The position numbers were made by a program, and so were the translations under genes. Shown here piece after piece: positions 35,636 to 44,997 of a stretch of DNA of 64,000 nt (position 1 is its first letter; each line of letters begins with the position of its first letter). The stretch is taken from contig NZ_CACSIK010000001.1 in assembly GCF_902705875.1 (NCBI RefSeq), positions 2,351,166 through 2,415,165 of the forward strand. The letters are read 5' to 3'. This DNA is from Zhongshania aliphaticivorans. GTDB taxonomy: Bacteria > Pseudomonadota > Gammaproteobacteria > Pseudomonadales > Spongiibacteraceae. The notes under the pieces are model-generated. The model ran no database searches and had not been told where the DNA came from. It worked only from the letters and a program-made list of their open reading frames with translations.

Positions 35636-37864
35636 ATGAATCCGGCTAGCCGTAATCGCTCAACTACACTCACATTAAGTTTAATCGCGTCAGCCGTTGC
35701 CATGGCGCTTGGAAATCACAGTGCCCTAGCCCAAGAGCAAGCCCAAACTAGCCAAATGGAAAATGTGCAGGTCATTGCAAAGCGAGTGGTTAAGCGTAAC
35801 CACGTCAACACCCCTGCACCCAAGCTGGTCTACGATGCAGACTTTTTCCAACGCTTTGAACCAATTTCAGTGGGTGACATGCTAAAGCGGGTACCGGGTG
35901 TCACGTTTAACAGTGACGTCGGTGAATACGATCTCCCCCGTTTACGTGGCTTAGACTCCCGCTACACCCAAGTCTTAATTAATGGCCGCCGCATGCCTGG
36001 TGAAGAAAATAGTGGCGCTATTGCTGTTGATAGAATCCCTGCTGAAATGGTCGAAAAAATTGAAATCATACGCAGTCCAAGCAGTGACATCAGCAGCCAA
36101 GGCATTGGCGGTTCTTTAAATATTATTTTAAAAGATGGTGCTCGCCATGAAGGTGGTATTTGGCGAGTAGGCGCAGTGAACATGAAAGAAAATCGCGGCA
36201 GCGGATTTATAGGCATGTCGGGTGTGAGCGATAAAATCGAATACGGATTCTCCATCAATGTCCAAGAGCGCTACAACCCTAAAAGCAAGGTTGCCGGCGC
36301 CCAAGAAGGCGATGAACGCGAAGAGGTTAAAGAGAGTGATGTTAGGGATAGCCGCGACGTAGCCCTAGCTGCAGACATGGCTTTTCAACTAAGTAAAGAC
36401 GGAAAATTACGTTTCAATATTTTACATATGGATACTCAGCGAGAAGAAAAAGAAGATACTCGCGTTACCGCGTTAAAACGTGCCGACAGCAACTCCCCCT
36501 TCACGGTGGACGAGGTAGTTAATGAAAGCCAGCTTGAAGATATCGATCAAAGCAACACCAGTTTTGGAATGGATTACGCGCTAAAAACCAGCGCTGGTGA
36601 GCTGAACATTTACGCTAGCAGCCACCAGTTTAAACAAGATAAAAACGAAACCAATTTTGAAGCGGATTTTGGTGACCCGCTAGAGTTGGACGAACGGGAA
36701 ATTACCGACATTGACGATACCGAAAACCGTCTTGGTGTAAATTGGAAACACCAATTTTCCACAGTCGAATCTAAAATAGGTATGGAGTATGTTAATAAAA
36801 CGCGGGACTTTAATGTCGCCGTCCTAGACGATGATGGCAATCTCGATGACGAAAACGACGAATTTGCTGATTTTGAAGTCGATGATCAAGGTCTTAACCT
36901 GTTTGCCAGCGGTAGCTGGGCTTTACGAGATGACCTTGAACTTGAACTCGGTTTGCGGGCGGAATATCGTGATATTGAAATTACTGGTCGTGACTTTAAC
37001 GGCAACATCACCCGCAGCAGTGACGATCGCATTGACTATAATCCCTCTGCTCATATTCGTTGGCATATGAACGAGCAAGACCAATTTCGCGCCAGTATTG
37101 CCCGTACTCTACGCCGGCCACAATTTGATCAATTAAACCCCGTGGAACTGACCATCGACGATGAGAAATTCCGCGGCAATAGTGATCTTGATCCAGAAAG
37201 CGCTGTAGGTATAGACCTTGGTTATGATCACTTTATTGCTGATAGCGGCGTTATTGGAATCAACTTTTTCTACCGTGAGGTAGAGGATCTTATTGAGTAC
37301 ACCCAAAGCGACATTACCGTGGGAGGAACTGACTTTGAACTTCGTCAGGCCATCAATAATCGCAATACCGGAAAAATAATGGGCGTAGAGTTTGATTTCA
37401 GCGCGCCAATGACCTTAATCAACGCCCCATCAGCGCAAGCATTTTTCAACCTAACACTACTCGATTCAGAAGTGAAAGATGACTACTTTGAGGGTCTAGA
37501 AAGACGTTTCAGTGGCCAAGCTAAATATGTATACAACCTAGGCTTTGAGCATGAATTGGCTGCCCTTCAAGCCAGTTACGGTGTTAGCTATCAACAGCAG
37601 GGAGACAGCGAGGAATTCGAAGGTAACGAAATCAACCGCATTAGCTACGATGGTAACTTAGAAATTTTCATAGAAAAACGTTTTGACAATAACAACTACG
37701 CCCTGCGCTTATCCGGTCAGAACTTGCTAGACGCCGAGAAGAACGAACTAATTCGCCAATATGATGATAGCGCGGCCTTGAGTAGCGGCCAATACGAATC
37801 AACAGAAACGGAGGTAGAAAACACGTCCCCCGCAATTTTATTAACACTGCGTGGCAGTTTCTAA
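35636..37864 (+). CDS. TonB-dependent outer-membrane receptor (paired with phytase)
   Basis: 742 residues. Signal peptide (to about SALAQEQ), a plug domain (VPGVTFNSDVGEYDLPRLRG, then INGRRMPGEENSG and IEIIRSPSSDI...GIGGSLNIILKDG), and a 22-strand-type barrel ending with the terminal aromatic residue in LLTLRGSF. AAAGGA before the ATG at 35636 fixes the start; the frame is open 14 codons further up. Loops are notably acidic (DDENDEFADFEVDDQ). Its neighbour is a beta-propeller phytase; such receptor-phytase pairs are known in aquatic proteobacteria, so it probably takes up a phytate-derived inositol phosphate or a metal-phytate complex. Confidence 0.88.
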   Translation: MNPASRNRSTTLTLSLIASAVAMALGNHSALAQEQAQTSQMENVQVIAKRVVKRNHVNTPAPKLVYDADFFQRFEPISVGDMLKRVPGVTFNSDVGEYDLPRLRGLDSRYTQVLINGRRMPGEENSGAIAVDRIPAEMVEKIEIIRSPSSDISSQGIGGSLNIILKDGARHEGGIWRVGAVNMKENRGSGFIGMSGVSDKIEYGFSINVQERYNPKSKVAGAQEGDEREEVKESDVRDSRDVALAADMAFQLSKDGKLRFNILHMDTQREEKEDTRVTALKRADSNSPFTVDEVVNESQLEDIDQSNTSFGMDYALKTSAGELNIYASSHQFKQDKNETNFEADFGDPLELDEREITDIDDTENRLGVNWKHQFSTVESKIGMEYVNKTRDFNVAVLDDDGNLDDENDEFADFEVDDQGLNLFASGSWALRDDLELELGLRAEYRDIEITGRDFNGNITRSSDDRIDYNPSAHIRWHMNEQDQFRASIARTLRRPQFDQLNPVELTIDDEKFRGNSDLDPESAVGIDLGYDHFIADSGVIGINFFYREVEDLIEYTQSDITVGGTDFELRQAINNRNTGKIMGVEFDFSAPMTLINAPSAQAFFNLTLLDSEVKDDYFEGLERRFSGQAKYVYNLGFEHELAALQASYGVSYQQQGDSEEFEGNEINRISYDGNLEIFIEKRFDNNNYALRLSGQNLLDAEKNELIRQYDDSAALSSGQYESTETEVENTSPAILLTLRGSF

Positions 37865-37934
37865 ATTTACGTTTATAACAATGACCGCAAGCTGTTCTTT
37901 AGCTCACAACCTGTGATTATTATTTGGATTATTT

Positions 37935-39482
37935 ATGAAACATATTAGCAAATATCTTTTACTTGCCTGCGTGATAAGCAGTAGCGCTTGCTCGCTATTA
38001 CCTACAGCACAAAACGCCAATAGCAGCACAATCAGTTTTAATAAGCAGCATATCCTACAAGAAGGTAAGTCAATCTATCGTAGCCATGAAGAAATTGAAG
38101 CCGTTGCGGCAACAACTGACTGGCTTGTCTGGGCAGAAGACCCGCGTCGAGAACTTTGGATCGCGCCAGCTAACAGTACAGCTTTAGCGGCAACACACCT
38201 TGCCACACTAGAGCATGGCGTAGACGGCATTTGTGTTGCCCCAATGTCCGAGACAACCCTAGATGTGTTTATCAGTGATGGTGATGGTGGCATGCATCAC
38301 TACTGGGTAGACCCACAGCAAAAAACCATAAACTCGGTACGCCGCTTGGCCACCAACCCCGACGTAGAGCGCTGTGTAATTAGCAATGATGCATTGATCT
38401 ACCAAGATCCATATTTGGGTACGATGAGTATTGACCGCAACCCAGAAACCGACCCTGTTATACGCCCTACCGATACAGCAAAACAAGGCAAGTTCATTGC
38501 ACAACTGTCACCCGCGTCTGAGTCTAGCGTCATACCAAATACGCTTTCTCTCATCGAAGCAGTCATACCAACTATTAGCGCAGATATTGAGACCGACTCG
38601 GTCGATCGCGCTGGAGACGCAGCAGATGACCCTGCCATTTTATTATCTAAGCAGGGAACATTGTGGATCGCCGGCACAGATAAGCAACAAGGCTTGCGGA
38701 TATATAATGCCCAAGGCAAACAAATCCACTTTCTTAATCGTGGCCGTTTAAACAATGTCGACAGCCTCGAAATTGACAACCATCGATTTTTGCTCACTGC
38801 CACCAATCGCACCACACATAGCATTGATACTTTCATTGCTGAACCCGATAAAAACCATATTAAATTTCTGTCAGCCATTCCCTTAGCGATGGATGATCCC
38901 TATGGTCTTTGCATGGCTGAAATTAACGGTAATGTTGCCGTGTTTGCTGGTGACTCTGAAGGCCTAGTGCAATATTGGCAATTGAGTAGTGATTATCAAA
39001 ACGGCGAAATGCTCAATGAATACCACTTCGACTCCCAGACCGAAGGCTGTGTTTATAACACCGCAGATCAACAGCTTTACGTAGGCCAAGAGGACACCGG
39101 TATTTGGAAAATAGCACCAGAAAATGGTGAAAGAGACTTAATTGAATCAATGACATCGGGGAACCTTGTCGCTGATGTCGAAGGATTGGATATTTACTAC
39201 GGTGAGAAAAACTACTTGATTGCGTCAAGCCAAGGCGATGACAGCTATGTGGTATATCAACTGGCACCGTGGAAAATGTTAAGTAAATTCCGCATTGGTG
39301 CCAACTCAGACCTAGGACTAGACGGCGCATCAGAAACTGATGGTTTGGCCGTTACCGCTAATCCTATTGCAGGCTACCCTAACGGCATATTAGTGGTACA
39401 AGATGGCCGCAATATGAGTCCAGCAGCTAATCAAAACTTCAAAATTATCAATTGGCAAAAAGTAGACAAGCTACTTAAATAG
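37935..39482 (+). CDS. beta-propeller phytase (3-phytase), probable lipoprotein
   Basis: 515 residues. A signal peptide with Cys19 in SSACSLL suggests a lipoprotein. The C-terminal half (about 210-515) is a complete beta-propeller phytase: GDAADDPAILL, RGRLNNVDSLE, DDPYGLCM, EGCVYNTADQQLYVGQEDTG, DVEGLDIYYG, ASETDGLAV. The N-terminal 200 residues look like a second, incomplete propeller repeat, as in dual-domain phytases. The enzyme removes phosphate from phytate in a calcium-dependent way, outside or in the periplasm. It lies 70 nt after the TonB receptor gene, likely one operon. Confidence 0.88.
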   Translation: MKHISKYLLLACVISSSACSLLPTAQNANSSTISFNKQHILQEGKSIYRSHEEIEAVAATTDWLVWAEDPRRELWIAPANSTALAATHLATLEHGVDGICVAPMSETTLDVFISDGDGGMHHYWVDPQQKTINSVRRLATNPDVERCVISNDALIYQDPYLGTMSIDRNPETDPVIRPTDTAKQGKFIAQLSPASESSVIPNTLSLIEAVIPTISADIETDSVDRAGDAADDPAILLSKQGTLWIAGTDKQQGLRIYNAQGKQIHFLNRGRLNNVDSLEIDNHRFLLTATNRTTHSIDTFIAEPDKNHIKFLSAIPLAMDDPYGLCMAEINGNVAVFAGDSEGLVQYWQLSSDYQNGEMLNEYHFDSQTEGCVYNTADQQLYVGQEDTGIWKIAPENGERDLIESMTSGNLVADVEGLDIYYGEKNYLIASSQGDDSYVVYQLAPWKMLSKFRIGANSDLGLDGASETDGLAVTANPIAGYPNGILVVQDGRNMSPAANQNFKIINWQKVDKLLK

Positions 39483-39499
39483 TAGCAAACCACTATAAA

Positions 39500-39548
39500 G
39501 TGCAGAGCAAGATTAATTTTGCTCCGCACCTTACTTTCTATTTTTTAC
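39500..39548 (+). terminator. terminator after the phytase gene
   Basis: GTGC-A-GAGCAA pairs with TTGCTC-C-GCAC (39500-39529, one internal mismatch, 8-nt loop), followed by CTTACTTTCTATTTTTT. It lies 18 nt past the stop. Confidence 0.7.
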
Positions 39549-39597
39549 ATAGACTAGCTTTTAAATTTATACCTAAATCGCTGATTGCACTCGCATC

Positions 39598-39882
39598 TTG
39601 ATTGGCCTATTCAAAAAAAACAACGCCACGGCATCGCCTTTCTTAAAGATTACTCCAGATAATTCTGTAACTTGTAATACTGTTCTAGAAAAAAGCTCAA
39701 CAGATGTTACCCAACGTATACATTTACCGGCAGCACTGCCCGCGGTAGCCATGATTGCCTATTTAGAGCGGACTATTGCAGAGCAAAACCTCAGCTTACT
39801 AGGTCAATCACAAGCCACCGAGTCAGGCACGCTAAGTGTTACTTTCCCACTAAGCCACCTTAGTAGGAATGTCTTCACTTAA
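39598..39882 (+). CDS. doubtful small hypothetical protein
   Basis: 94 codons from a TTG without a recognisable ribosome site; the only internal ATG is at codon 52. The 3' end overlaps the converging ggpPS gene by 33 nt. The translation (start IGLFKKNNATASPFLKITPD) is not low-complexity but matches nothing I recognise. Listed because it is the only content of the gap between the phytase terminator and ggpPS. Confidence 0.25.
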   Translation: MIGLFKKNNATASPFLKITPDNSVTCNTVLEKSSTDVTQRIHLPAALPAVAMIAYLERTIAEQNLSLLGQSQATESGTLSVTFPLSHLSRNVFT

Positions 39883-42123
39883 ATCAGCCGCGCCGCTTCG
39901 ACTGGCCTCAACCGCACTCATAAATTCGTCACTCCACACTTTTATATCATTGTGACGAACCACTTCATAAGCCTCGCGCATACGACTACGCGCCTCATCA
40001 CGCTTCAAAGTAAGGGCTAAATAACAGGTTTTAACCAGCTCTGTACGGTCATGGGGGTTGGCCAATATGGGGCCTCGCAATTCAGCTGCTGCACCGGCAA
40101 ACTCCGATAAAACCAATACACCTGCACCGTCGGTCATTCCTTGAGTCGCTATATACTCCTTCGCCACCAAGTTCAGCCCATCGCGCAAGGGCGTAATCCA
40201 CATTACGTCAGCCATACTGTAGTAAGCCACCAACTCGGCAAAGGGTAGGCTGCGGAAAAAGAACTGCAACGGCGTCCAACCCACCTTGGCAAACCGGCCA
40301 TTAATCCGCCCCACGGCTTGTTCAATTTGGCTTTGTAGATCACGATAAATCGTCATTTCGCTGGCCGCGGGAACACACACCATCATTAAGGTTACTTTAT
40401 CGTGTAGGTCAGGGTATTCATCCAGCAACCTCTCGTAGGCCTCAAGTTGTTCCAATATACCCTTGGTATAGTCAAGCCTGCCTACCGACAATATCATTCG
40501 TGTGCTATGTAACTCCTGACGCAGCTCCTCCATTCGCTGCTGTACTTTCACATCCTGTAATGCACTTTCTACTCGTTTTAAATCTAGACCAACTGGGTGA
40601 GCTCCCAACCGAATGAGACGGTCATTGACTTTAATTTCCGTGCTCATTTCATCAAGCCCCACCGCGCAACCGTAGGTAAAAAATCGCGGTGCACAGTTCA
40701 TTTCGGCCGTGACCTCAAGCGGTGTCACACCTCGAGCAACATCCACAAAGTTTTCGGACTGACGAGGAATATGAAAGCCAATATAGTCACATTGCAACAA
40801 GCTACCAATAATATCTCGACGCCAAGGAATGACGTTAAAGACATCAGCAGAGGGGAAATAAGTATGATGAAAAAAGGCAATAACCACATCTGGGCGTAAC
40901 TCGCGTAAAAACGCCGGCACCATCCACAAATTATAATCGTGAATCCACACCGTGGCCCCCTCTGCCGCTTCCACAGCAGCGGCCTCGGCAAAGCGTCTAT
41001 TCACATCGAGAAAGATCTCCCAGTGGTCTTCTCTAAACGTTGCCCGCTCCCAAAATGTGTGTAAGGTAGGCCAAAACGCCTCTTTCGAAAATTTCTTATA
41101 AAACACATCAACATCGCTTTTACTCAGCGCTACCCGCGATGCAACTAAATTTGGATACTGGGCTACATCAACCTCAGTATGGGTTTCAAACTTGCCATCC
41201 TCAGGCTCATGTACCGACCACGCCACCCATGAACCGGCTCGACCATCGGCAAAAAAGCTCATTAACGTCGGGATTATGCCATTGGGTGAGGTTGGTTTAC
41301 GGCGAATGGTCACCCCATTCTCTCGTAATTCCTCATAAGGTAGCCGGTGATACACGATCACCAGATCAGACTTTCCCGGCACCGCTACATCGCGCTGCTC
41401 TGCCTCCATACCTGCTGTACCAAGAAAACCAAAATGCTCAAACGCTTGTAAGATCCCGCCACAACCTGGCTCATCGGCATGAAATACTCGCGCCCGATTT
41501 TCCGTGCCCTGCAATAACGCTGGCTCAGACTCTCCCACGCAGACACCAATAAACCCATGCTCATACATTGAGAGGTCATTAAGGGTATCCCCTGCAACCA
41601 AGACATCCTCGTCACTCAAGCCCAGCAGTTTAACCAAACCACGTAACGTTGAGCCCTTATTCACCCCTTTGGGTAAAATATCCAAATATAGGCCAGCAGA
41701 ATAGAGAAGGTCACAATCTAAACCGCGAACCGCTTCTTCAAGCTCATCACTGATAGCCGCAGCATCGCAGAAAAAAGAAAAACGACGTTCTTGGGGAACA
41801 TCTTGACGTTGCAAGTTGGGAATATGCGCCACGGCCTGCTCGACCACATGATCACCAGGCCAGAATTTATCTATATCACCTTGAAGAGGCTGAATCGCCT
41901 GTTGGGTATGCCCATCAACTACCGTGCAGCCCACATCACAAATTATATAATCAGGCTCAGGGATTGTAGGGTCAGAGAGTAGCGGAAGCACTGATTCAAG
42001 TCCGCGACCAGTGACAAAAGCCAGCTTGATTTCGGGATGAGCCGCAATAAGCTGATAGAGTTTAAGGCGTTGTTCATTATCGCCTGCGAGAAACGTACCG
42101 TCTAAATCTGTTGCTAAAAGCAT
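39850..42123 (-). CDS. ggpPS: fused glucosylglycerol-phosphate phosphatase / glucosylglycerol-phosphate synthase
   Basis: 757 residues. Residues 1-250 are a HAD-type phosphatase: ATDLDGT (Asp6, Asp8), FVTGRG, and GDTLNDLSM. Residues 265-745 are a GT20 synthase related to trehalose-6-phosphate synthase, with WIHDYNLWMVP, GRLDYTKGI (about 544) and PLRDGLNLVAKEY (about 644). This order is that of the GgpPS proteins of Pseudomonas and Azotobacter, which make the osmolyte glucosylglycerol from ADP-glucose and glycerol 3-phosphate and dephosphorylate it in one polypeptide. CAGGT before the ATG at 42123 sets the start (a GTG lies 13 codons up). It is divergent from the ectoine degradation operon. 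Confidence 0.88.
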   Translation of the reverse strand: MLLATDLDGTFLAGDNEQRLKLYQLIAAHPEIKLAFVTGRGLESVLPLLSDPTIPEPDYIICDVGCTVVDGHTQQAIQPLQGDIDKFWPGDHVVEQAVAHIPNLQRQDVPQERRFSFFCDAAAISDELEEAVRGLDCDLLYSAGLYLDILPKGVNKGSTLRGLVKLLGLSDEDVLVAGDTLNDLSMYEHGFIGVCVGESEPALLQGTENRARVFHADEPGCGGILQAFEHFGFLGTAGMEAEQRDVAVPGKSDLVIVYHRLPYEELRENGVTIRRKPTSPNGIIPTLMSFFADGRAGSWVAWSVHEPEDGKFETHTEVDVAQYPNLVASRVALSKSDVDVFYKKFSKEAFWPTLHTFWERATFREDHWEIFLDVNRRFAEAAAVEAAEGATVWIHDYNLWMVPAFLRELRPDVVIAFFHHTYFPSADVFNVIPWRRDIIGSLLQCDYIGFHIPRQSENFVDVARGVTPLEVTAEMNCAPRFFTYGCAVGLDEMSTEIKVNDRLIRLGAHPVGLDLKRVESALQDVKVQQRMEELRQELHSTRMILSVGRLDYTKGILEQLEAYERLLDEYPDLHDKVTLMMVCVPAASEMTIYRDLQSQIEQAVGRINGRFAKVGWTPLQFFFRSLPFAELVAYYSMADVMWITPLRDGLNLVAKEYIATQGMTDGAGVLVLSEFAGAAAELRGPILANPHDRTELVKTCYLALTLKRDEARSRMREAYEVVRHNDIKVWSDEFMSAVEASRSGAADLSEDIPTKVA

Positions 42124-42516
42124 TAATAATACCTGCGTTTGAACGCAGAGCCCAGCTCCCACCAGACTCCGGGTGCTGTTATAAATAATTCATAACACCA
42201 ACTTACAACACAGTGCACGCACCTAAATAGTTAGGCAGTGCACTGCAACTTACTGTGCACACACAAAACATGCAGAAATTGTGCCGACGACTTTTTACTC
42301 ACTCCCAAAATAACGCTACAAACACCGTCCCAGTGATAGCTCAGAAAATTATAAAAAATCTAATAATTATCAATAATTTCTATTTTTACAATTACACTTG
42401 GCTTAACGCACCATTAAATTGAATAACGCACCAAAGATGAGCTTTAGAAAAAAATATTAAAAATAGTGCAAAGTAAGTTTGCCCCAAGGCAAAAGCTGTG
42501 ACACAGTAAAAACGTA
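42124..42516. promoter_or_regulatory. divergent promoter region between ggpPS and the doe operon
   Basis: 393 nt, AT-rich. Near ggpPS, the palindromic hexamer GTGCAC occurs three times (42213, 42238 within CAGTGCACTG, 42255). Near doeB2 there is a 10-nt direct repeat TAACGCACCA at 42404-42413 and 42424-42433, exactly 20 nt apart (two helical turns). The core ACGCACC is also found at 42217-42223 beside the first GTGCAC. These are candidate binding sites for salt- or ectoine-responsive regulators; no regulator gene is adjacent. Confidence 0.5.
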
Positions 42517-43710
42517 ATGACTGACTTCTGGCTGAACACAATGGCCGCCGCACAGACTCTGCGCCGCGACTTACACGCCCACCCCGAGCCTGGCTGGCAA
42601 GAGGTTCGTACCGCTGAAATGGTACGCAATACACTCGATAGACTAGCCATACCTTGGCGTAAATGTGCTGGCACTGGCACCATCGCCACCCTACAACCGA
42701 TAAACCCTAAGGCCAACGCGAAACACATTGCCCTACGCGGTGATATAGACGCCCTACCCATCATTGAACAAACAGATAGAGAGTGGTCTTCCACGCATTC
42801 AGGCTGTATGCATGCCTGTGGTCACGATGGTCACACCGCCACTTTATTAGCCAGCGCACAATGGCTTAAACATAATGAACAAAGCTTAACGCATCCGGTC
42901 ACACTATTATTCCAACCAGCTGAAGAAGGCGGACACGGCGCGCGAGAAATGATTAATGAAGGCGCATTAGATGGCATCGACGAAATTTATGGCTGGCATA
43001 ATTGGCCTGCCATTCCCTTTGGAAAACTAGTATGCCCAGATGGTATTGTTATGTGTGGCAACGGTACTTTCACTATTACCGTTAACGGCAAAGGCGGCCA
43101 CGCTAGCCAACCAGAGTTGTGCCGAGACCCCGTACTTGCGACAAGTGCAATTACCCTTGCACTACAGCAAATCATTAGCCGGCGCTTAGCGCCACAACAA
43201 GCAGCGGTTATCAGCGTAACCTCTTTTATGGCCGAGAGCGGCGCAACGATCATTCCTCAACAAGCTGTTCTCGGTGGCAGTATAAGAGTGCCGGATGACG
43301 CCACTCGAGAAAAAATCAATTCACTTATTATCGAAGTAAGTCAGCAAACTGCTCACAGCTATGGTGTTGAGTGTAGTGTAGAAATAAGCCCGCGCTACAA
43401 TCCAACCATTAACCATCCAAAGCAGGCGCAATATATGCGGCAGCTTTGGAAGGAAAGTTACGGCCCAGATTCAATTGAAGTTAATACCCCCACGCCAATT
43501 ATGGCATCCGAAGATTTTAGTTATTATCTACGTGAAATTCCTGGCGCCTTTGCACTGATTGGAGCCAATGACGGCGACAAACATCACCAAGTTCCCTGCC
43601 ACAGCCCACACTACGATTTTAACGACAAATTAATTCCGTTAGTAAGCAATTTGTTTTCACGCCTATGCGGTGTGACAACGCCCGAAAAACCCACAGATCA
43701 AACTATTTGA
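42517..43710 (+). CDS. doeB2: M20-type deacetylase, probable N2-acetyl-L-2,4-diaminobutanoate deacetylase
   Basis: 397 residues. M20 amidohydrolase: RRDLHAHPEPGWQE near the start, metal-binding CMHACGHDGHTA, EEGGHGAREM, and a late ASEDFSYYL. The family also holds hippurate and IAA-amino-acid hydrolases; the DoeB2 assignment rests on the operon, which also encodes ectoine hydrolase. The reaction would remove acetate from N-acetyl-diaminobutyrate formed by ring opening of ectoine. The ribosome site is weak. It is the first gene of the operon. Confidence 0.78.
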   Translation: MTDFWLNTMAAAQTLRRDLHAHPEPGWQEVRTAEMVRNTLDRLAIPWRKCAGTGTIATLQPINPKANAKHIALRGDIDALPIIEQTDREWSSTHSGCMHACGHDGHTATLLASAQWLKHNEQSLTHPVTLLFQPAEEGGHGAREMINEGALDGIDEIYGWHNWPAIPFGKLVCPDGIVMCGNGTFTITVNGKGGHASQPELCRDPVLATSAITLALQQIISRRLAPQQAAVISVTSFMAESGATIIPQQAVLGGSIRVPDDATREKINSLIIEVSQQTAHSYGVECSVEISPRYNPTINHPKQAQYMRQLWKESYGPDSIEVNTPTPIMASEDFSYYLREIPGAFALIGANDGDKHHQVPCHSPHYDFNDKLIPLVSNLFSRLCGVTTPEKPTDQTI

Positions 43711-43720
43711 AATAGCATAC

Positions 43721-43736
43721 CGTCGACATGTCGACG
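43721..43736. repeat. 16-bp perfect palindrome between doeB2 and doeD
   Basis: CGTCGACATGTCGACG, 10 nt after the doeB2 stop and about 26 nt before the doeD start. It could be an internal operator or a processing hairpin; there is no T-tract. Confidence 0.6.
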
Positions 43737-43762
43737 AACTTTATTTATAAAAAGGAGTTCCC

Positions 43763-44995
43763 ATGAGTATTTTTGAGCAACGTGAGTCAGATATCCGCGC
43801 TTATTGCCGAGTGTACCCAGTGGTATTCGACAAGGCGAGTAATGCGCGCCAAATAGATGAAGACGGAAAGCAATATATCGATTTTTTTGCTGGTGCTGGC
43901 GTATTGAATTTTGGCCACAACAATCCACGCATGAAGAAAGCCATGATTAACTATATTGAATCCGACGGAGTCACCCACACCTTAGATATGCACAGTACCG
44001 CCAAGCGGGCATTTATGGAGCGATTTGTTAAGACCATTCTCGAACCCCGCAATATGAGTCACAAAATGCAGTTCATGGGGCCAACAGGAACGAATGCAGT
44101 TGAAGCGGCCCTAAAAATTGCACGACGGGCTACCGGACGCCAAGATATTGCCGCCTTCACCCACGGTTTTCATGGTATGACCTTGGGTTCTCTCGCCTGT
44201 ACTGCCAATGGCTACTTTCGCGGCGCTGCTGGGGTTCCCCTCAACAATGTCTCTCATCACAAATTCAACTGCACCGACTATCTAAATCAACTGGCAGAGT
44301 ACTACGCAGACGCCTCTAGCGGGATCGCCGCACCGGCTGCTTTCTTAGTCGAAACAATACAAGCCGAAGGCGGGGTTAATGTTGCCAGTAAAGAATGGTT
44401 ACAGGCCTTAGCAAAACTTGCCAAAGACGTGGGCGCTTTATTAATTATTGACGATATTCAAGTTGGCTGCGGTCGCACCGGCAGTTATTTCAGTTTCGAC
44501 AATATGGGAATTGAACCCGATGTCATTTGTCTTGCCAAGGGCGTTGGCGGCATGGGCACACCCATGGCACTTAATCTGGTCAAACCAGAAATCGATAAAC
44601 ATTGGTCTCCCGGTGAGCACACCGGCACCTTCCGCGGACAATCCCTGTCTTTTGTCGCAGGTAGCGAAGCCCTAAGTTACTTTGAAGACGAAGAATTAAT
44701 GACTGAAGTCGCCAAAAAAGCACAGGTAATGGCTGATGCCATATCGCCTTTGGAAACTGATTTCAAAAGCGTGGAAGTGCGTGGCCGCAGTATGATCCTA
44801 GGTTTGGATGTAGGTAGCGGCGAACAGGCCAAAGCCATTGTGGAAGGCTGCTTTGCCGACGGCTTGCTCATTGCCAGCTGTGGATCTGGTGGTCGCGTTG
44901 TCAAACTGATTCCACCACTAACCATTCCAGATGAAGACCTAAAACACGGGCTAGATATACTTATCGACAATACACGTAAAGTGATGGAGGCTTAA
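43763..44995 (+). CDS. doeD: diaminobutyrate-2-oxoglutarate aminotransferase of ectoine degradation (EctB-like)
   Basis: 410 residues, class-III PLP aminotransferase. EctB-like start (MSIFEQRESDIRAYCRVYPV), PLP phosphate-binding GPTGTNAVEAALK, the IDDIQVGCGRTG element and catalytic Lys259 in CLAKGVGG. In an ectoine synthesis cluster this protein would be EctB; here ectA and ectC are absent and ectoine hydrolase follows, so it more likely runs the catabolic step from diaminobutyrate to aspartate semialdehyde. AAAGGAG lies before the ATG. Confidence 0.83.
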   Translation: MSIFEQRESDIRAYCRVYPVVFDKASNARQIDEDGKQYIDFFAGAGVLNFGHNNPRMKKAMINYIESDGVTHTLDMHSTAKRAFMERFVKTILEPRNMSHKMQFMGPTGTNAVEAALKIARRATGRQDIAAFTHGFHGMTLGSLACTANGYFRGAAGVPLNNVSHHKFNCTDYLNQLAEYYADASSGIAAPAAFLVETIQAEGGVNVASKEWLQALAKLAKDVGALLIIDDIQVGCGRTGSYFSFDNMGIEPDVICLAKGVGGMGTPMALNLVKPEIDKHWSPGEHTGTFRGQSLSFVAGSEALSYFEDEELMTEVAKKAQVMADAISPLETDFKSVEVRGRSMILGLDVGSGEQAKAIVEGCFADGLLIASCGSGGRVVKLIPPLTIPDEDLKHGLDILIDNTRKVMEA

Positions 44996-44997
44996 AT

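Noticed and set aside
38399..38878. 159-codon minus-strand frame within the phytase gene
   Set aside because: Antisense of conserved propeller sequence; no ribosome site and no recognisable features.
41139..41552. 137-codon plus-strand frame within ggpPS
   Set aside because: Antisense shadow; the minus-strand translation has all HAD and GT20 motifs.
43763..44995. Reading the aminotransferase as EctB of an ectoine biosynthesis cluster
   Set aside because: No ectA or ectC is present and the gene is embedded between a deacetylase and ectoine hydrolase, so catabolism fits better.
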